Position numbers and translations under genes: made by a program
NCBI GenBank assembly: GCA_047608975.1
Contig: JBLFYM010000010.1
Coordinates: 1 to 64,000 of the forward strand
Length of the DNA stretch: 64,000 nt
Direction: 5' to 3'
DNA from: GCA-2715965 sp047608975
GTDB lineage: Bacteria; Verrucomicrobiota; Verrucomicrobiia; Limisphaerales; JAYPXF01
Shown: in pieces, positions 8,725 through 17,200 of the stretch
Layout of the letters: every line of letters begins with the position of its first letter
How positions within the stretch are numbered: the first letter of the stretch is position 1
The notes under the pieces: generated by a model
The model's input: only the letters and a program-made list of their open reading frames with translations
Told to the model about the DNA's origin: nothing
The model's database searches: none

Positions 8725-10154
8725 AAACGCGAATTGTTACTTTCTTACTCCTGGTTGCCATGCCCGGCGGGTTGCTTCTGTCAGCGTCGGCCAACGACCC
8801 GATTTCCGCCGGAGCGGCCCGGATCGATATCAGCCCGACCGGACCGGTCCAATTGATCAATGTGAGCGATCAGGGCGAATCCAGCGAAATCGGTCAGCAG
8901 CTATTCGCCCGGGCCCTGGCGATCGGTGGAGACGAGCATCTGTTGGTCTTGCTCAGCTTCGACGGCATCGGAATTCCGGCGTCCCTCGCCGAGTCCGTCG
9001 CCGTGGATCTGAAATCCGTCTTTCCGTTTTTGACCCGGGATCGGATCGCGATTTGCGCGACTCACACACATTGGGCGCCGCACCTTAAAGATCTGCTTGG
9101 CAATATTTTTGGCGGACCCCTTCCCGGAGACCGGCAAAAGCGGGTCGATGAATACACGGAGTTTCTTCGCGACCGGCTCGTTGAGGTCGCTCGGCAGGCG
9201 ATTGCCACTCGCGAGCCCTCGCTGATCACCTGGACAAACGGGGGGCGGGTCACGTTCGCCGCGAACCGGCGGATGGAGGCGGGGGGGCAGTTGATTCGCG
9301 ATGAGGAAAAGGGCCTCATGATCACCTGGAACCCGAATGCCCCGGTCGACCACACCTTGCCCGTGATGGCGATTCGCGATGCGGCGAGCGGCCAGTTGCG
9401 CGCCCTGCACTTTTCCTACGCCTGCCACAATGTCGCGATTACCGGAGCGACCGCGATAAGCAAGTTTCCCAATGCCGTGCACGGGGATTGGGCCGGCCTC
9501 GCTCAGGAGGAATTGGAGCGACGCCACCGCGATATCGTCGCCATTGCCACCATCGGTTGCGGAGGCGATCAGCGTCCCGACTTCTGCGGAGGTGTCGACA
9601 CGGCGATGAGCCATGCCCGTGAAATCTGCGATGAGATCGACCGGCTCATCCGGCGCGGAGAATGGCAACCGATCCAAGGTCCGGCGGTGACAAAACTCGA
9701 GCGAACCGTGCTGCCGTTGGCTCCTTCACCCGATCCGGAAAATCTGAAATCCCTGGCTGAAACGGAAGGGAAGAACCGTTCCCAGGTGGCGCGGTCGTTT
9801 GTTGCCCTGAAATTGCTGCGTCTGCTGGAACAGGGAAAACAACCACCCACCGGCGTCCCCTTCATCGCTCAGTCATGGCAGTTTCCCGCCGGCGGCCCGA
9901 CGTTCATATTCCTCAGCGGTGAAGTCTGCATCGACTATCAATTGCGGATCAAAAAGGAATATGGCGACCACACCTGGCCCATCGCCTATGCCAACGCCAC
10001 CCCGTGTTACATCGTATCGAAACGCATGCTGGAAAAGGGAGGATACGAATCCGGTAACTCGATGTTCTACTACGGCTGGCTTCGTCCCTTGAAAGCGGTC
10101 GCCGAGGAACGCGTTATGGAAACCGTTTCGAGAGTGCTAAAAAAAGCCCGGTAA
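8721..10154 (+). CDS. Secreted neutral/alkaline ceramidase-like hydrolase
   Basis: This 477-residue protein has an N-terminal signal (MKTRIVTFLLLVAMPGGLLL to ASA) and then SAGAARIDISPTGPVQ, the usual opening of the neutral ceramidase N-terminal domain. The zinc-ligand motif ATHTHWAPH is present (about residue 115), as is a second His-containing segment (LHFSYACHNVAI) and a GCGGDQRPD segment where characterised enzymes have their catalytic region. It is shorter than full ceramidases and lacks a recognisable C-terminal domain, as is common in PVC paralogues, so the substrate need not be ceramide. It overlaps the upstream haem-protein gene by 4 bases (ATGA), indicating translational coupling and a joint function in the cell envelope or outside it. 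Confidence 0.8.
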   Translation: MKTRIVTFLLLVAMPGGLLLSASANDPISAGAARIDISPTGPVQLINVSDQGESSEIGQQLFARALAIGGDEHLLVLLSFDGIGIPASLAESVAVDLKSVFPFLTRDRIAICATHTHWAPHLKDLLGNIFGGPLPGDRQKRVDEYTEFLRDRLVEVARQAIATREPSLITWTNGGRVTFAANRRMEAGGQLIRDEEKGLMITWNPNAPVDHTLPVMAIRDAASGQLRALHFSYACHNVAITGATAISKFPNAVHGDWAGLAQEELERRHRDIVAIATIGCGGDQRPDFCGGVDTAMSHAREICDEIDRLIRRGEWQPIQGPAVTKLERTVLPLAPSPDPENLKSLAETEGKNRSQVARSFVALKLLRLLEQGKQPPTGVPFIAQSWQFPAGGPTFIFLSGEVCIDYQLRIKKEYGDHTWPIAYANATPCYIVSKRMLEKGGYESGNSMFYYGWLRPLKAVAEERVMETVSRVLKKAR

Positions 10155-10352
10155 CTCCTGACTGACTTCCACTCGAGAAACAGAGCCGGAAATCTTACGA
10201 TTGCGATCGGCGACAAACTTTTGGTTCAGACACACGAATGGAGACAGATCTTTCTTCACAATTCCTGTGTGCCTATTTTTGTGGCTGCTCCGGGCACCGA
10301 CCGCTCAACAAAATCTGGATTTCTGGCGCGGGTGGGTTAATTGTTTCCGCGC

Positions 10353-10922
10353 ATGATCTTGGTCGTCGATAACTACGATTCGTTCACTTACAACCTGGTG
10401 CAGTACCTGGGCGAACTGAATGTGGAAATGCAGGTCCACCGGAATGACCGGATCAGCATCGAGAAGATCCGGGAGCTGAATCCCGAGCGCATCCTGATTT
10501 CCCCCGGCCCCTGCTCCCCACGCGAAGCCGGACTTTCCAACGAGATCATCAAGGAATTTGGCCCGAAGCTGCCGCTCTTTGGCGTCTGCCTCGGGCACCA
10601 ATGCATCGGCCACAGCTTCGGAGCCGAGGTCGTCGTGAACGACGTTCTGATGCATGGCAAGACGTCGCCGATCAAGCACAACGGCCGCGAGGTCTTCGCG
10701 GACATGCCGAATCCTTTCATCGCCACCCGCTATCACTCACTCATCGTGAAACGCGACACCCTGCCCGATTGTTTCGAGATCACTGCCGAAACCGAAGCGG
10801 GCGAAATCATGGGGATGCGGCACAAGGAACATCCGATCTGGGGCGTGCAGTTCCACCCGGAGAGCATCCTCACCGAGAGCGGCCGCACGATCATGAAGAA
10901 CTTCCTCTCGTTGGGGAATTGA
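10353..10922 (+). CDS. Glutamine amidotransferase, anthranilate/aminodeoxychorismate synthase component II
   Basis: The 189-residue product begins MILVVDNYDSFTYNLVQYLG, the hallmark of the TrpG/PabA family, and carries the class I amidotransferase nucleophile in GVCLGHQC and the His/Glu of the triad in GVQFHPESI. It supplies ammonia from glutamine to chorismate for tryptophan or folate synthesis. I start at ATG 10353; an in-frame TTG at 10341 would add four residues. No trpE, pabB or other pathway gene is adjacent, so the choice between trpG and pabA, or a dual-use protein, cannot be made here. Confidence 0.92.
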   Translation: MILVVDNYDSFTYNLVQYLGELNVEMQVHRNDRISIEKIRELNPERILISPGPCSPREAGLSNEIIKEFGPKLPLFGVCLGHQCIGHSFGAEVVVNDVLMHGKTSPIKHNGREVFADMPNPFIATRYHSLIVKRDTLPDCFEITAETEAGEIMGMRHKEHPIWGVQFHPESILTESGRTIMKNFLSLGN

Positions 10923-10932
10923 GCACCAGGTA

Positions 10933-11892
10933 TCAACTGCCCCAGGCGGACGCGAGTCCGATGACTGCCCAAGCTGTTCCCCAATAGTTCGAGATCGGGT
11001 TGGGTTCGTCTTTGTTCGCCCGCTTGGTCGAGGGAGTCTCCCACGATCCGTCATCCTGCTGAGATCCGAGCAGGTAATCCGCGGCCGAACGGAGGGTCTT
11101 GTGAGTCGGTTGAACTCCCATACGAGCCAATCCGTACAACGCGAGCCCGGTGCCGAGCGGATCACTCGGTTTGCCCTCCACCCAACTCCATCCGCCGTCC
11201 GGATTCTGGCGCTTGATCAGGTCCTGCTTCAGTCGGTTTCTTGCCTTGCCCCTTTCCGTGAGCGCACGGACAACCCACCACTCGGTGGTCACGCCCGATT
11301 TCCCTTCGGCGACCCACGCCTGTGCCAATTTCAGCTGCTCGGCCAGATCAGCGTCCTGGCGAGCAAATGGAGTGAGCGCCAGGATCGTCCACATCGTTGT
11401 CACCTCGTCGGTTTCACGAAAGGGGCGTTTCTGCCCAGGGAGCTGACCGGCGGCCTTCCAGAATCCATTGGTTTGCGAGCCGGCCAGCCATTCCGGAAAT
11501 TTCGCGTAGAGGTCCTTTCCTCCCTTGCTCACCGGATACCGGCCAAGGAGAAGCCTGGTCAGATTGTCCACCGGCGGACTGCGTTTGGGGTCCGCGACAA
11601 TCGCCGTCATCTTTTCTGCGCTCCAGGCAGTCCACCGATCCAACTTCGTCCGCTCAAAACCGATCACCGAATCTGCAACGAGATTCAGGCTCCAAAGCAT
11701 CGACGTGATCTGATGACAGGACACGCACTTGCGTTTGGTCATCCACGCGACGCCTTTCTTTTCCAATACCGGCAGACTTTTCCGGATGGCAGCGTGCACC
11801 TCATCACGGCCGGACACCAAGCCGGAGGTGGCTCCATTTGTCTCACTGCCGACAGAGACAACAACCAGAGCAATCAAAAGTCGGAGGTGCAT
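10933..11892 (-). CDS. Secreted squalene-cyclase/prenyltransferase-repeat protein with a CxxCH motif
   Basis: The 319-residue protein has a signal peptide (MHLRLLIALVVVSVGSETNG) and then a haem c-like or metal-binding CVSCHQ motif at residues 56-61. The remainder consists of alpha/alpha-barrel repeats with QW-like motifs: RQNPDGGWSWVEG and LLGSQQDDGSWETPS, plus WTILALTPFA and YWGTAWAVIGLA helices. Such repeats define terpene cyclase and prenyltransferase toroids, but the DxDD cyclase motif is not visible and the protein is half the length of a hopene cyclase. Synthesis of hopanoids is therefore unlikely. It is convergent with the amidotransferase gene. The family architecture is clear and the function unknown. 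Confidence 0.72.
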   Translation of the reverse strand: MHLRLLIALVVVSVGSETNGATSGLVSGRDEVHAAIRKSLPVLEKKGVAWMTKRKCVSCHQITSMLWSLNLVADSVIGFERTKLDRWTAWSAEKMTAIVADPKRSPPVDNLTRLLLGRYPVSKGGKDLYAKFPEWLAGSQTNGFWKAAGQLPGQKRPFRETDEVTTMWTILALTPFARQDADLAEQLKLAQAWVAEGKSGVTTEWWVVRALTERGKARNRLKQDLIKRQNPDGGWSWVEGKPSDPLGTGLALYGLARMGVQPTHKTLRSAADYLLGSQQDDGSWETPSTKRANKDEPNPISNYWGTAWAVIGLASAWGS

Positions 11893-12019
11893 GCAAACCT
11901 CATCGTGCCAGTAAATACGTGGACCGCAAGGCGAAGGTGCACCGCCCGTTATCGTGCTTCAGACGATTGTGAAACCAAGACTGAGTTCCGCGCCAGCGGG
12001 CTCCAGTTCCTCCAAGGAA

Positions 12020-12110
12020 TCACCGGCGCGGGTGTAAGCGGGCGATGCTGATTGAATTTCGGGTTCTATTTGGAGTTTGGGTTTGGGAGTTTGGAGCTTC
12101 CGCTTGCGAA
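12020..12110. repeat. Dispersed intergenic repeat, family A (copy 1)
   Basis: The stretch contains GGGTGTAAGCGGGCGAT followed by GATTGAATTT and a TTTGGAGTTTGGG-rich tail. A similar block recurs at 47930-48055 (GGGTGTAAGCCGGCGAT, then GATTGGATTTT and a TTTCGAGGCTTGG tail) and, less well, at 18825-18895. All copies sit between genes. Confidence 0.45.
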
Positions 12111-12237
12111 CCTGATGACCCGCCTCGGAGCAATGATCCCTGCGCCGCTTTTACCCCCAGTTTCAACGGCACACGAATCCTGCTGTATGGTTACGGATGG
12201 GTTGTTCTTTCCGGGCGCTTCGCCTACGATCGACAGC

Positions 12238-12549
12238 ATGTCAAGCATGGGCAAAATGTTGAAGCAGGCCAAGAAGATGGAACAGCAGATGGCCAAGATC
12301 CAATCTGACCTGGCCGAGAAAACTGTCGAGAAAACCAGTGGTGGTGGCGCGGTCAAGGCTGTGGCTAGCTGCGATGGGGTCCTCAAATCGATCAAAATTT
12401 CTCCGGAAGCCGTTGATCCGGAAGATGTTGAACTACTGGAAGACATGATCCTGACTGCGGTGAGTGGCGCGATCAAAGAGGCCAAAGAGATCTCGGACAC
12501 TGAAATGGCCCGGGTCACCCAAGGGTTGTCGCTCCCGGGAATGATGTAG
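12238..12549 (+). CDS. ybaB: YbaB/EbfC family nucleoid-associated protein
   Basis: The 103-residue product (MSSMGKMLKQAKKMEQQMAK) is a short N-terminal helix followed by the YbaB core (GGGAVKAVASCDGVLKSIKI, then EDVELLEDMILTAVSGAIKE) and a Met/Pro-rich tail LSLPGMM. Members bind DNA as dimers and are usually encoded beside recR, as here. I start at ATG 12238; the frame is open further upstream, but those residues run through the intergenic repeat. It precedes recR by 16 bases. Confidence 0.93.
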   Translation: MSSMGKMLKQAKKMEQQMAKIQSDLAEKTVEKTSGGGAVKAVASCDGVLKSIKISPEAVDPEDVELLEDMILTAVSGAIKEAKEISDTEMARVTQGLSLPGMM

Positions 12550-12565
12550 CGGGAACACCCGCCGG

Positions 12566-13168
12566 ATGGCCTCTCTTCCCGATCCCGTCATCGAACTCAC
12601 CGCCGCCCTCAATCGCCTGCCCGGCGTGGGGCCCCGGTCCGCTGAGCGCATCGCCCTGCACCTCGTTCAGGAAGAGACCGGCAAAGTCTCCCTGCTGGCG
12701 CAGGCGATGGTCACCGCGCGTGAGAAGGTCTCCCTCTGCGAAACCTGTGGTGCGTTGACCGAACACCAACCCTGCGGCATCTGCCGAAACGACCAGCGAA
12801 ACGGCCAACTGGTCTGCGTCGTGGAACAACCGACCGATATTCTGAACGTGGAGAAATCGAAAGCCTTCGAGGGTAAGTATCATGTGCTCGGCGGCAAGAT
12901 CTCACCGATCAACGGGGTCGAACCGGAAGACCTGCGCATCGGCGAACTCAGCCGCCGCATCGATGATGAGGGCATCTTGGAAATCATCCTGGCACTTGGA
13001 ACAGACGTGGAAGGCGATGCCACCAGTCACTACCTGGCGGGATTGTTCGCGGATAAGGCCGTCAACGTAAGCCGGATCGCCCACGGTTTACCGGCCGGGA
13101 GCGGTCTGGAATTTGCCGACGAAATGACTTTGAAACACGCATTGGACGGACGCCGTAAAATGGAATGA
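12566..13168 (+). CDS. recR: Recombination protein RecR
   Basis: This 200-residue protein has the full RecR layout: helix-hairpin-helix (LNRLPGVGPRSAERIALHL), a four-Cys zinc finger (CETCGALTEHQPCGIC), then a Toprim domain with VVEQPTDILNVEK and the ILALGTDVEGDATSHYLA segment. RecR acts with RecO and RecF in loading RecA at gaps. Gene order ybaB-recR is the conserved bacterial arrangement. Its stop overlaps the start of the next gene by 4 bases (ATGA). Confidence 0.96.
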   Translation: MASLPDPVIELTAALNRLPGVGPRSAERIALHLVQEETGKVSLLAQAMVTAREKVSLCETCGALTEHQPCGICRNDQRNGQLVCVVEQPTDILNVEKSKAFEGKYHVLGGKISPINGVEPEDLRIGELSRRIDDEGILEIILALGTDVEGDATSHYLAGLFADKAVNVSRIAHGLPAGSGLEFADEMTLKHALDGRRKME

Positions 13169-13782
13169 AACCGGAAGTCGCAGTATTTGATCTGGGCAAG
13201 GTGTTGCTCGATTTTGATTACATGATCACTGCGCGTCAGCTCGCGGATGATTGTGACGTGAGTGCCGAGGGACTGTTGAGGCTCATCGATCAGACCCGAC
13301 TGTTGCTTGACTACGAGGAAGGCAAGACGACCACCGACGAGTTTTACTCCGAGGTGTGTCGCCAAACGGGTTACCGTTCTTCATTCGAAAAGTTTCGTGA
13401 TGCGTTCGCCGGTATCTTCGCTGAGATTCCAGCCATGGTGAGTCTGCATGCGCGCCTGAAGTCAGTCGGCATCCCCTGCTTCATTTTCTCGAACACGAAC
13501 GAGATTGCGATCCATCACGTCCGCCGAAAATTCCCATTCTTCGCAAAGTTCGACGGCTACGTGTTCTCCTACGAACACAAGTCAATGAAACCGGATGCCC
13601 GGCTCTACGAATGCGTCGAGGAAGCGACCGGACGTAGCGGCGCGGCGATCATCTACATTGACGACCGAGCGGAAAACATCGCCGCTGCCAAGCCGCGCGG
13701 TTGGCAGACCGTGCATCACACGGCGCCCGAACTGAGCATCGCGGCGTTTGAGAGCCTGGGCTTGCTGGAAGAACCGGAGTAA
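13165..13782 (+). CDS. HAD-superfamily hydrolase (subfamily IA)
   Basis: The 205-residue protein starts MKPEVAVFDLGKVLLDFD, with motif I (DxGxV; the nucleophile Asp is in FDLG). A helical cap (about 20-90) is followed by motif II (FIFSNTNE), Lys motif III (SMKPDARLYE) and motif IV (IIYIDDRAENI). The pattern resembles YihX-type sugar-phosphate phosphatases. The second acidic residue of motif I, normally an acid/base Asp two positions after the nucleophile, is replaced by Gly, as also seen in YihX-like FDLGGV proteins. It is translationally coupled to recR, but a role in recombination is not implied. Confidence 0.85.
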   Translation: MKPEVAVFDLGKVLLDFDYMITARQLADDCDVSAEGLLRLIDQTRLLLDYEEGKTTTDEFYSEVCRQTGYRSSFEKFRDAFAGIFAEIPAMVSLHARLKSVGIPCFIFSNTNEIAIHHVRRKFPFFAKFDGYVFSYEHKSMKPDARLYECVEEATGRSGAAIIYIDDRAENIAAAKPRGWQTVHHTAPELSIAAFESLGLLEEPE

Positions 13783-13814
13783 GAAGAACTCAACAACATT
13801 CACTGGATACTGAC

Positions 13815-14027
13815 ATGCCTATCTACGAATTCGATTGCGACGCCTGCACAAAAAACAGCGAGATCCTGGTCCGCTCCTCCGATTGGAAGGGGACTGAATG
13901 TCCTCACTGTGGCAGCACCCTGCTCCGCAAGAAACTCTCGGTCTTTGCCGCTGGCGGAGAAGCCGAAGGCGATCTCTCCGCCTGTTCGGGAGTGCCCAGC
14001 GCCTGCGGGCGTTGCGGAACAAACTGA
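13815..14027 (+). CDS. FmdB-type zinc ribbon protein
   Basis: The 70-residue protein opens MPIYEFDCDACTKNSEILVR and has a second Cys pair in GTECPHCGST, giving the CxxC...CxxC ribbon of the FmdB putative regulatory family. A short, Cys-containing C-terminal tail (ACSGVPSACGRCGTN) follows. The function of the family is not established. It lies 32 bases after the HAD gene and is probably in the same transcript. Confidence 0.85.
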   Translation: MPIYEFDCDACTKNSEILVRSSDWKGTECPHCGSTLLRKKLSVFAAGGEAEGDLSACSGVPSACGRCGTN

Positions 14028-14279
14028 TCCGGTTCGCCGCATCTGGGAGGCACCCTGCCAACAAATTCTGAAATGTTTACCACCTTGGATGAGCCAGTAG
14101 CAGAAGAGACTGTCAAATGCCTCGCGGCGGATCTAGCTGGTGCGCTGGGTCATGATACCCTTTTGGATTACGATGGCTGGGGCGGGATCGTGCGGGAGCC
14201 AAAGAGTCTACCCTGTCTGCTTCCCGACATGCTGCCCAAAGTTGAATCGTTCCGGCTGTTTGGAACTTCTGCACGTTTT

Positions 14280-17200
14280 ATGAACCACCTCGTTTACATC
14301 GCCATTGTCCTACTCATCTGCTCCGGGTTCTCCGCCCGGGCGGCGCTGACACTCATCCATTCAGACGACTTCGAAAAGGGGGGCGGAGCCTGGCTCCCGA
14401 GTGACGCCAAGATGTGGACGGTCGACCAACTCAAGGACGGCAACCACGCGCTGCATCTGCACGGCAAAAGCAGCTACCAGCCGCCCTTTCGCAGTCCGCA
14501 CAGCATCACGCTGCTGAAGGACAAGGTGGTCGGAGATTTCGTCCTGACTGCACGGGTGAGGACGTTGCAGACCACCCGCGGACATCGCGACATGTGCATC
14601 TTCTTCGGCTTTCAAAACCCATCCCAATTCTACTACGTGCACCTCGGCGAAACCCCGGACCCTCATTCCAGCCAGGTCTTCATCGTCAACCAAGCCCCGC
14701 GCACAAAGATCACCGAGACGCCGGACATCGGCGTTCCGTGGGTGAACGACCAATTCCATCACGTGAAGGTGGTTCGGAAAGTGAAGAGCGGCCTCATCGA
14801 GATCTACTTCGACGACATGGAGAAACCGCAGAAGGTCGCCCACGACAAGACCTTCGCCTGGGGCGCGATCGGGCTGGGCTCGTTCGACGATCTCGGTTTG
14901 TGGGATGATTTCAGACTCAACGGCGTGCCCATTGACAAGGTCGTCGATCAGAAGTTCGTCAGCGTGAAACTGCCGGCGAAGAAGAAAAAGAAATCCCAGC
15001 CCGGTCCGACCAAAGCCAAGATCAGCGGTTCCACAGAAATTGTCACCGTCAGCGCGAGTTCGACCCAATCTGGCCACTCCCCCGCCAACGTGCTGGATGG
15101 AAGTCAAAAAACCAAATGGGCGGCCAACGGCAAAGGCGAATGGCTGCAGCTGGAATTCAACCAGGATCGGGAGGTATCGCAGGTCGGGATCGGCTTTATC
15201 GCCGGTGAACGGAACTACGACTTCGAACTCAAGGGCTCGTTGACTGGCAAGGATTGGAAATCGCTGGGAAAGTTCCAGAGCCCCGGCAAGGGCAGCGGCG
15301 TCGACAACTACGAGTTCAAAAAGGCGAAGATGCGTTTCCTGCGGATCAATGTCTTCGGCAACAACAAGAACGACTGGGCCAATATCCATGCGGTTAAGCT
15401 CGATGGCGTCACCCGCTCTGCCTCCATCAAAACCACCCAGCCCAAGGCCGATCAGCCCGGGCAGGCGGATCCGAAACTCGCCGCGCAGGCCAAAACCCTC
15501 AAGTTCGTGAAATGGAGCGGCGATATCGCCGTGCCTGATCCGGTCGCCATCAGCCTCGACAATCAGGGCCGCGTGTTCGCCACCCAGACGCAGCGGCGAA
15601 AGGCCAACGACCTGGATATCCGCTCCAACCGCGATTGGATCCCCGACGACCTCGGATTCACTTCAGTCGAGGACAAACGCGCACACTTTAAGAAACACCT
15701 GTCTCCGGAGAATTCTGAACAGAACAAGAAACGCGTGAAGGATCACAACGGGGACGGCTCGCACGATTGGAAAGATCTTACCCAACTCACCGAACGCATC
15801 CATCTGCTGGAAGACACCAACGGCGACGGCTTCGCCGATCACATGCAGGTTTACGCGGAGAACTTTCAGACCGAAATCACCGGCATCGCCGCCGGCGTCC
15901 TGAGCCACAATGGCGATGTCTACGCGACCATCGCCCCGGATGTCTGGCGGCTTCGTGACACCACCGGCAACGGCAAGGCCGACCAGCGCGAGGTGATTGC
16001 CCATGGCTTTGGATTGCACATCGCCTACGGCGGACACGACATGCACGGGTTGCGCGTCGGACCCGACGGACGGATCTACTGGTCCATCGGCGACAAGGGA
16101 ATCAGCGTCGTCTCCAAGGAAGGAAAGAAATTCCTCTACCCGAACCAGGGCGGCGTCATGCGCTGTGATCCGGACGGATCAAATTTCGAGGTATTCGCGC
16201 ACGGACTGCGCAACGTCCAGGAAATGGCCTTCGACGAACACGGAAACTGGTTCGGCGTGGACAATGACTCTGATAGCGCCAACGAGTCCGAACGGTTCGT
16301 CTACATCGTCGAAGGCATGGATGCCGGATGGCGGAACAACTATCAGTATCGCGGCAGCGACTTCAATCCGTGGACCGCCGAAAAGATCTGGATCCCGTGG
16401 CACGAAAATCAACCCGCCTACATCGTTCCGCCGATCCGCAATTACGAGGACGGCCCCTGCGGATTTGTCTACAACCCCGGCACTGCCCTGAGTCCCGCGT
16501 ATCGCAATTACTTCTTTATGACCGAAGCGCCACGCGGCACCCAGTGGGCCTTCCAGGTCCGGCCCAAGGGCGCGTCCTTCGAGATGTACAATTCACATCC
16601 CATCGGCAACGGGATCGCAATGACCGGCTTGAACTTCGGTCCCGACGGCGCTCTCTACTCCGTCGATTGGGGTGGCGGTTACCCATTGAATCAGAAAGGT
16701 GCCGTCTGGAAGATCGACGTCCCGGAACACGCCCAGGACGCCGAGCGCGTGGCGGTGAAACAAATTCTTTCCACCGGCTTTCGCAAGCTTCCCCTGAAAC
16801 AGCTTGACGATCTGATGGCTCACATCGATCAGCGCGTCCGGCTCGGCGCGCAGTTCGAACTGGTGCGCCGTGGCGAAACCAAGACCTTTGACCGCGTGGT
16901 ATCCACCGGCTCGCCGCTCGCCAAGATTCACGCCATCTGGGGACTCGGCCAGCTGGCCCGTACAAAGGACGATCCCTTGGCGAAAGATCTGTTGGAGCAA
17001 ATGTCGAAGAAAAAGGATCCCGAACTTCAGCTCCAGGGAATCAAGATGCTCGCCGACCTGAAGACGCAGGACGTTGATCCCCGGCTGATCGTAAATGCCC
17101 TCAGGAGCCGCAACCCGCGCGTGCAATTCCACGCCGCGATCGCCGCCGGCAAGCTGACGGTCAAGCCCGCCTTCAAACCGCTGTTGAAGATCGCCACCAC

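Noticed and set aside
14361..15389. Long open frame on the minus strand opposite the giant haem-protein gene
   Set aside because: It is antisense to a gene with clear domains. Long antisense frames are expected from codon bias in GC-rich genes, and the product matches no family.
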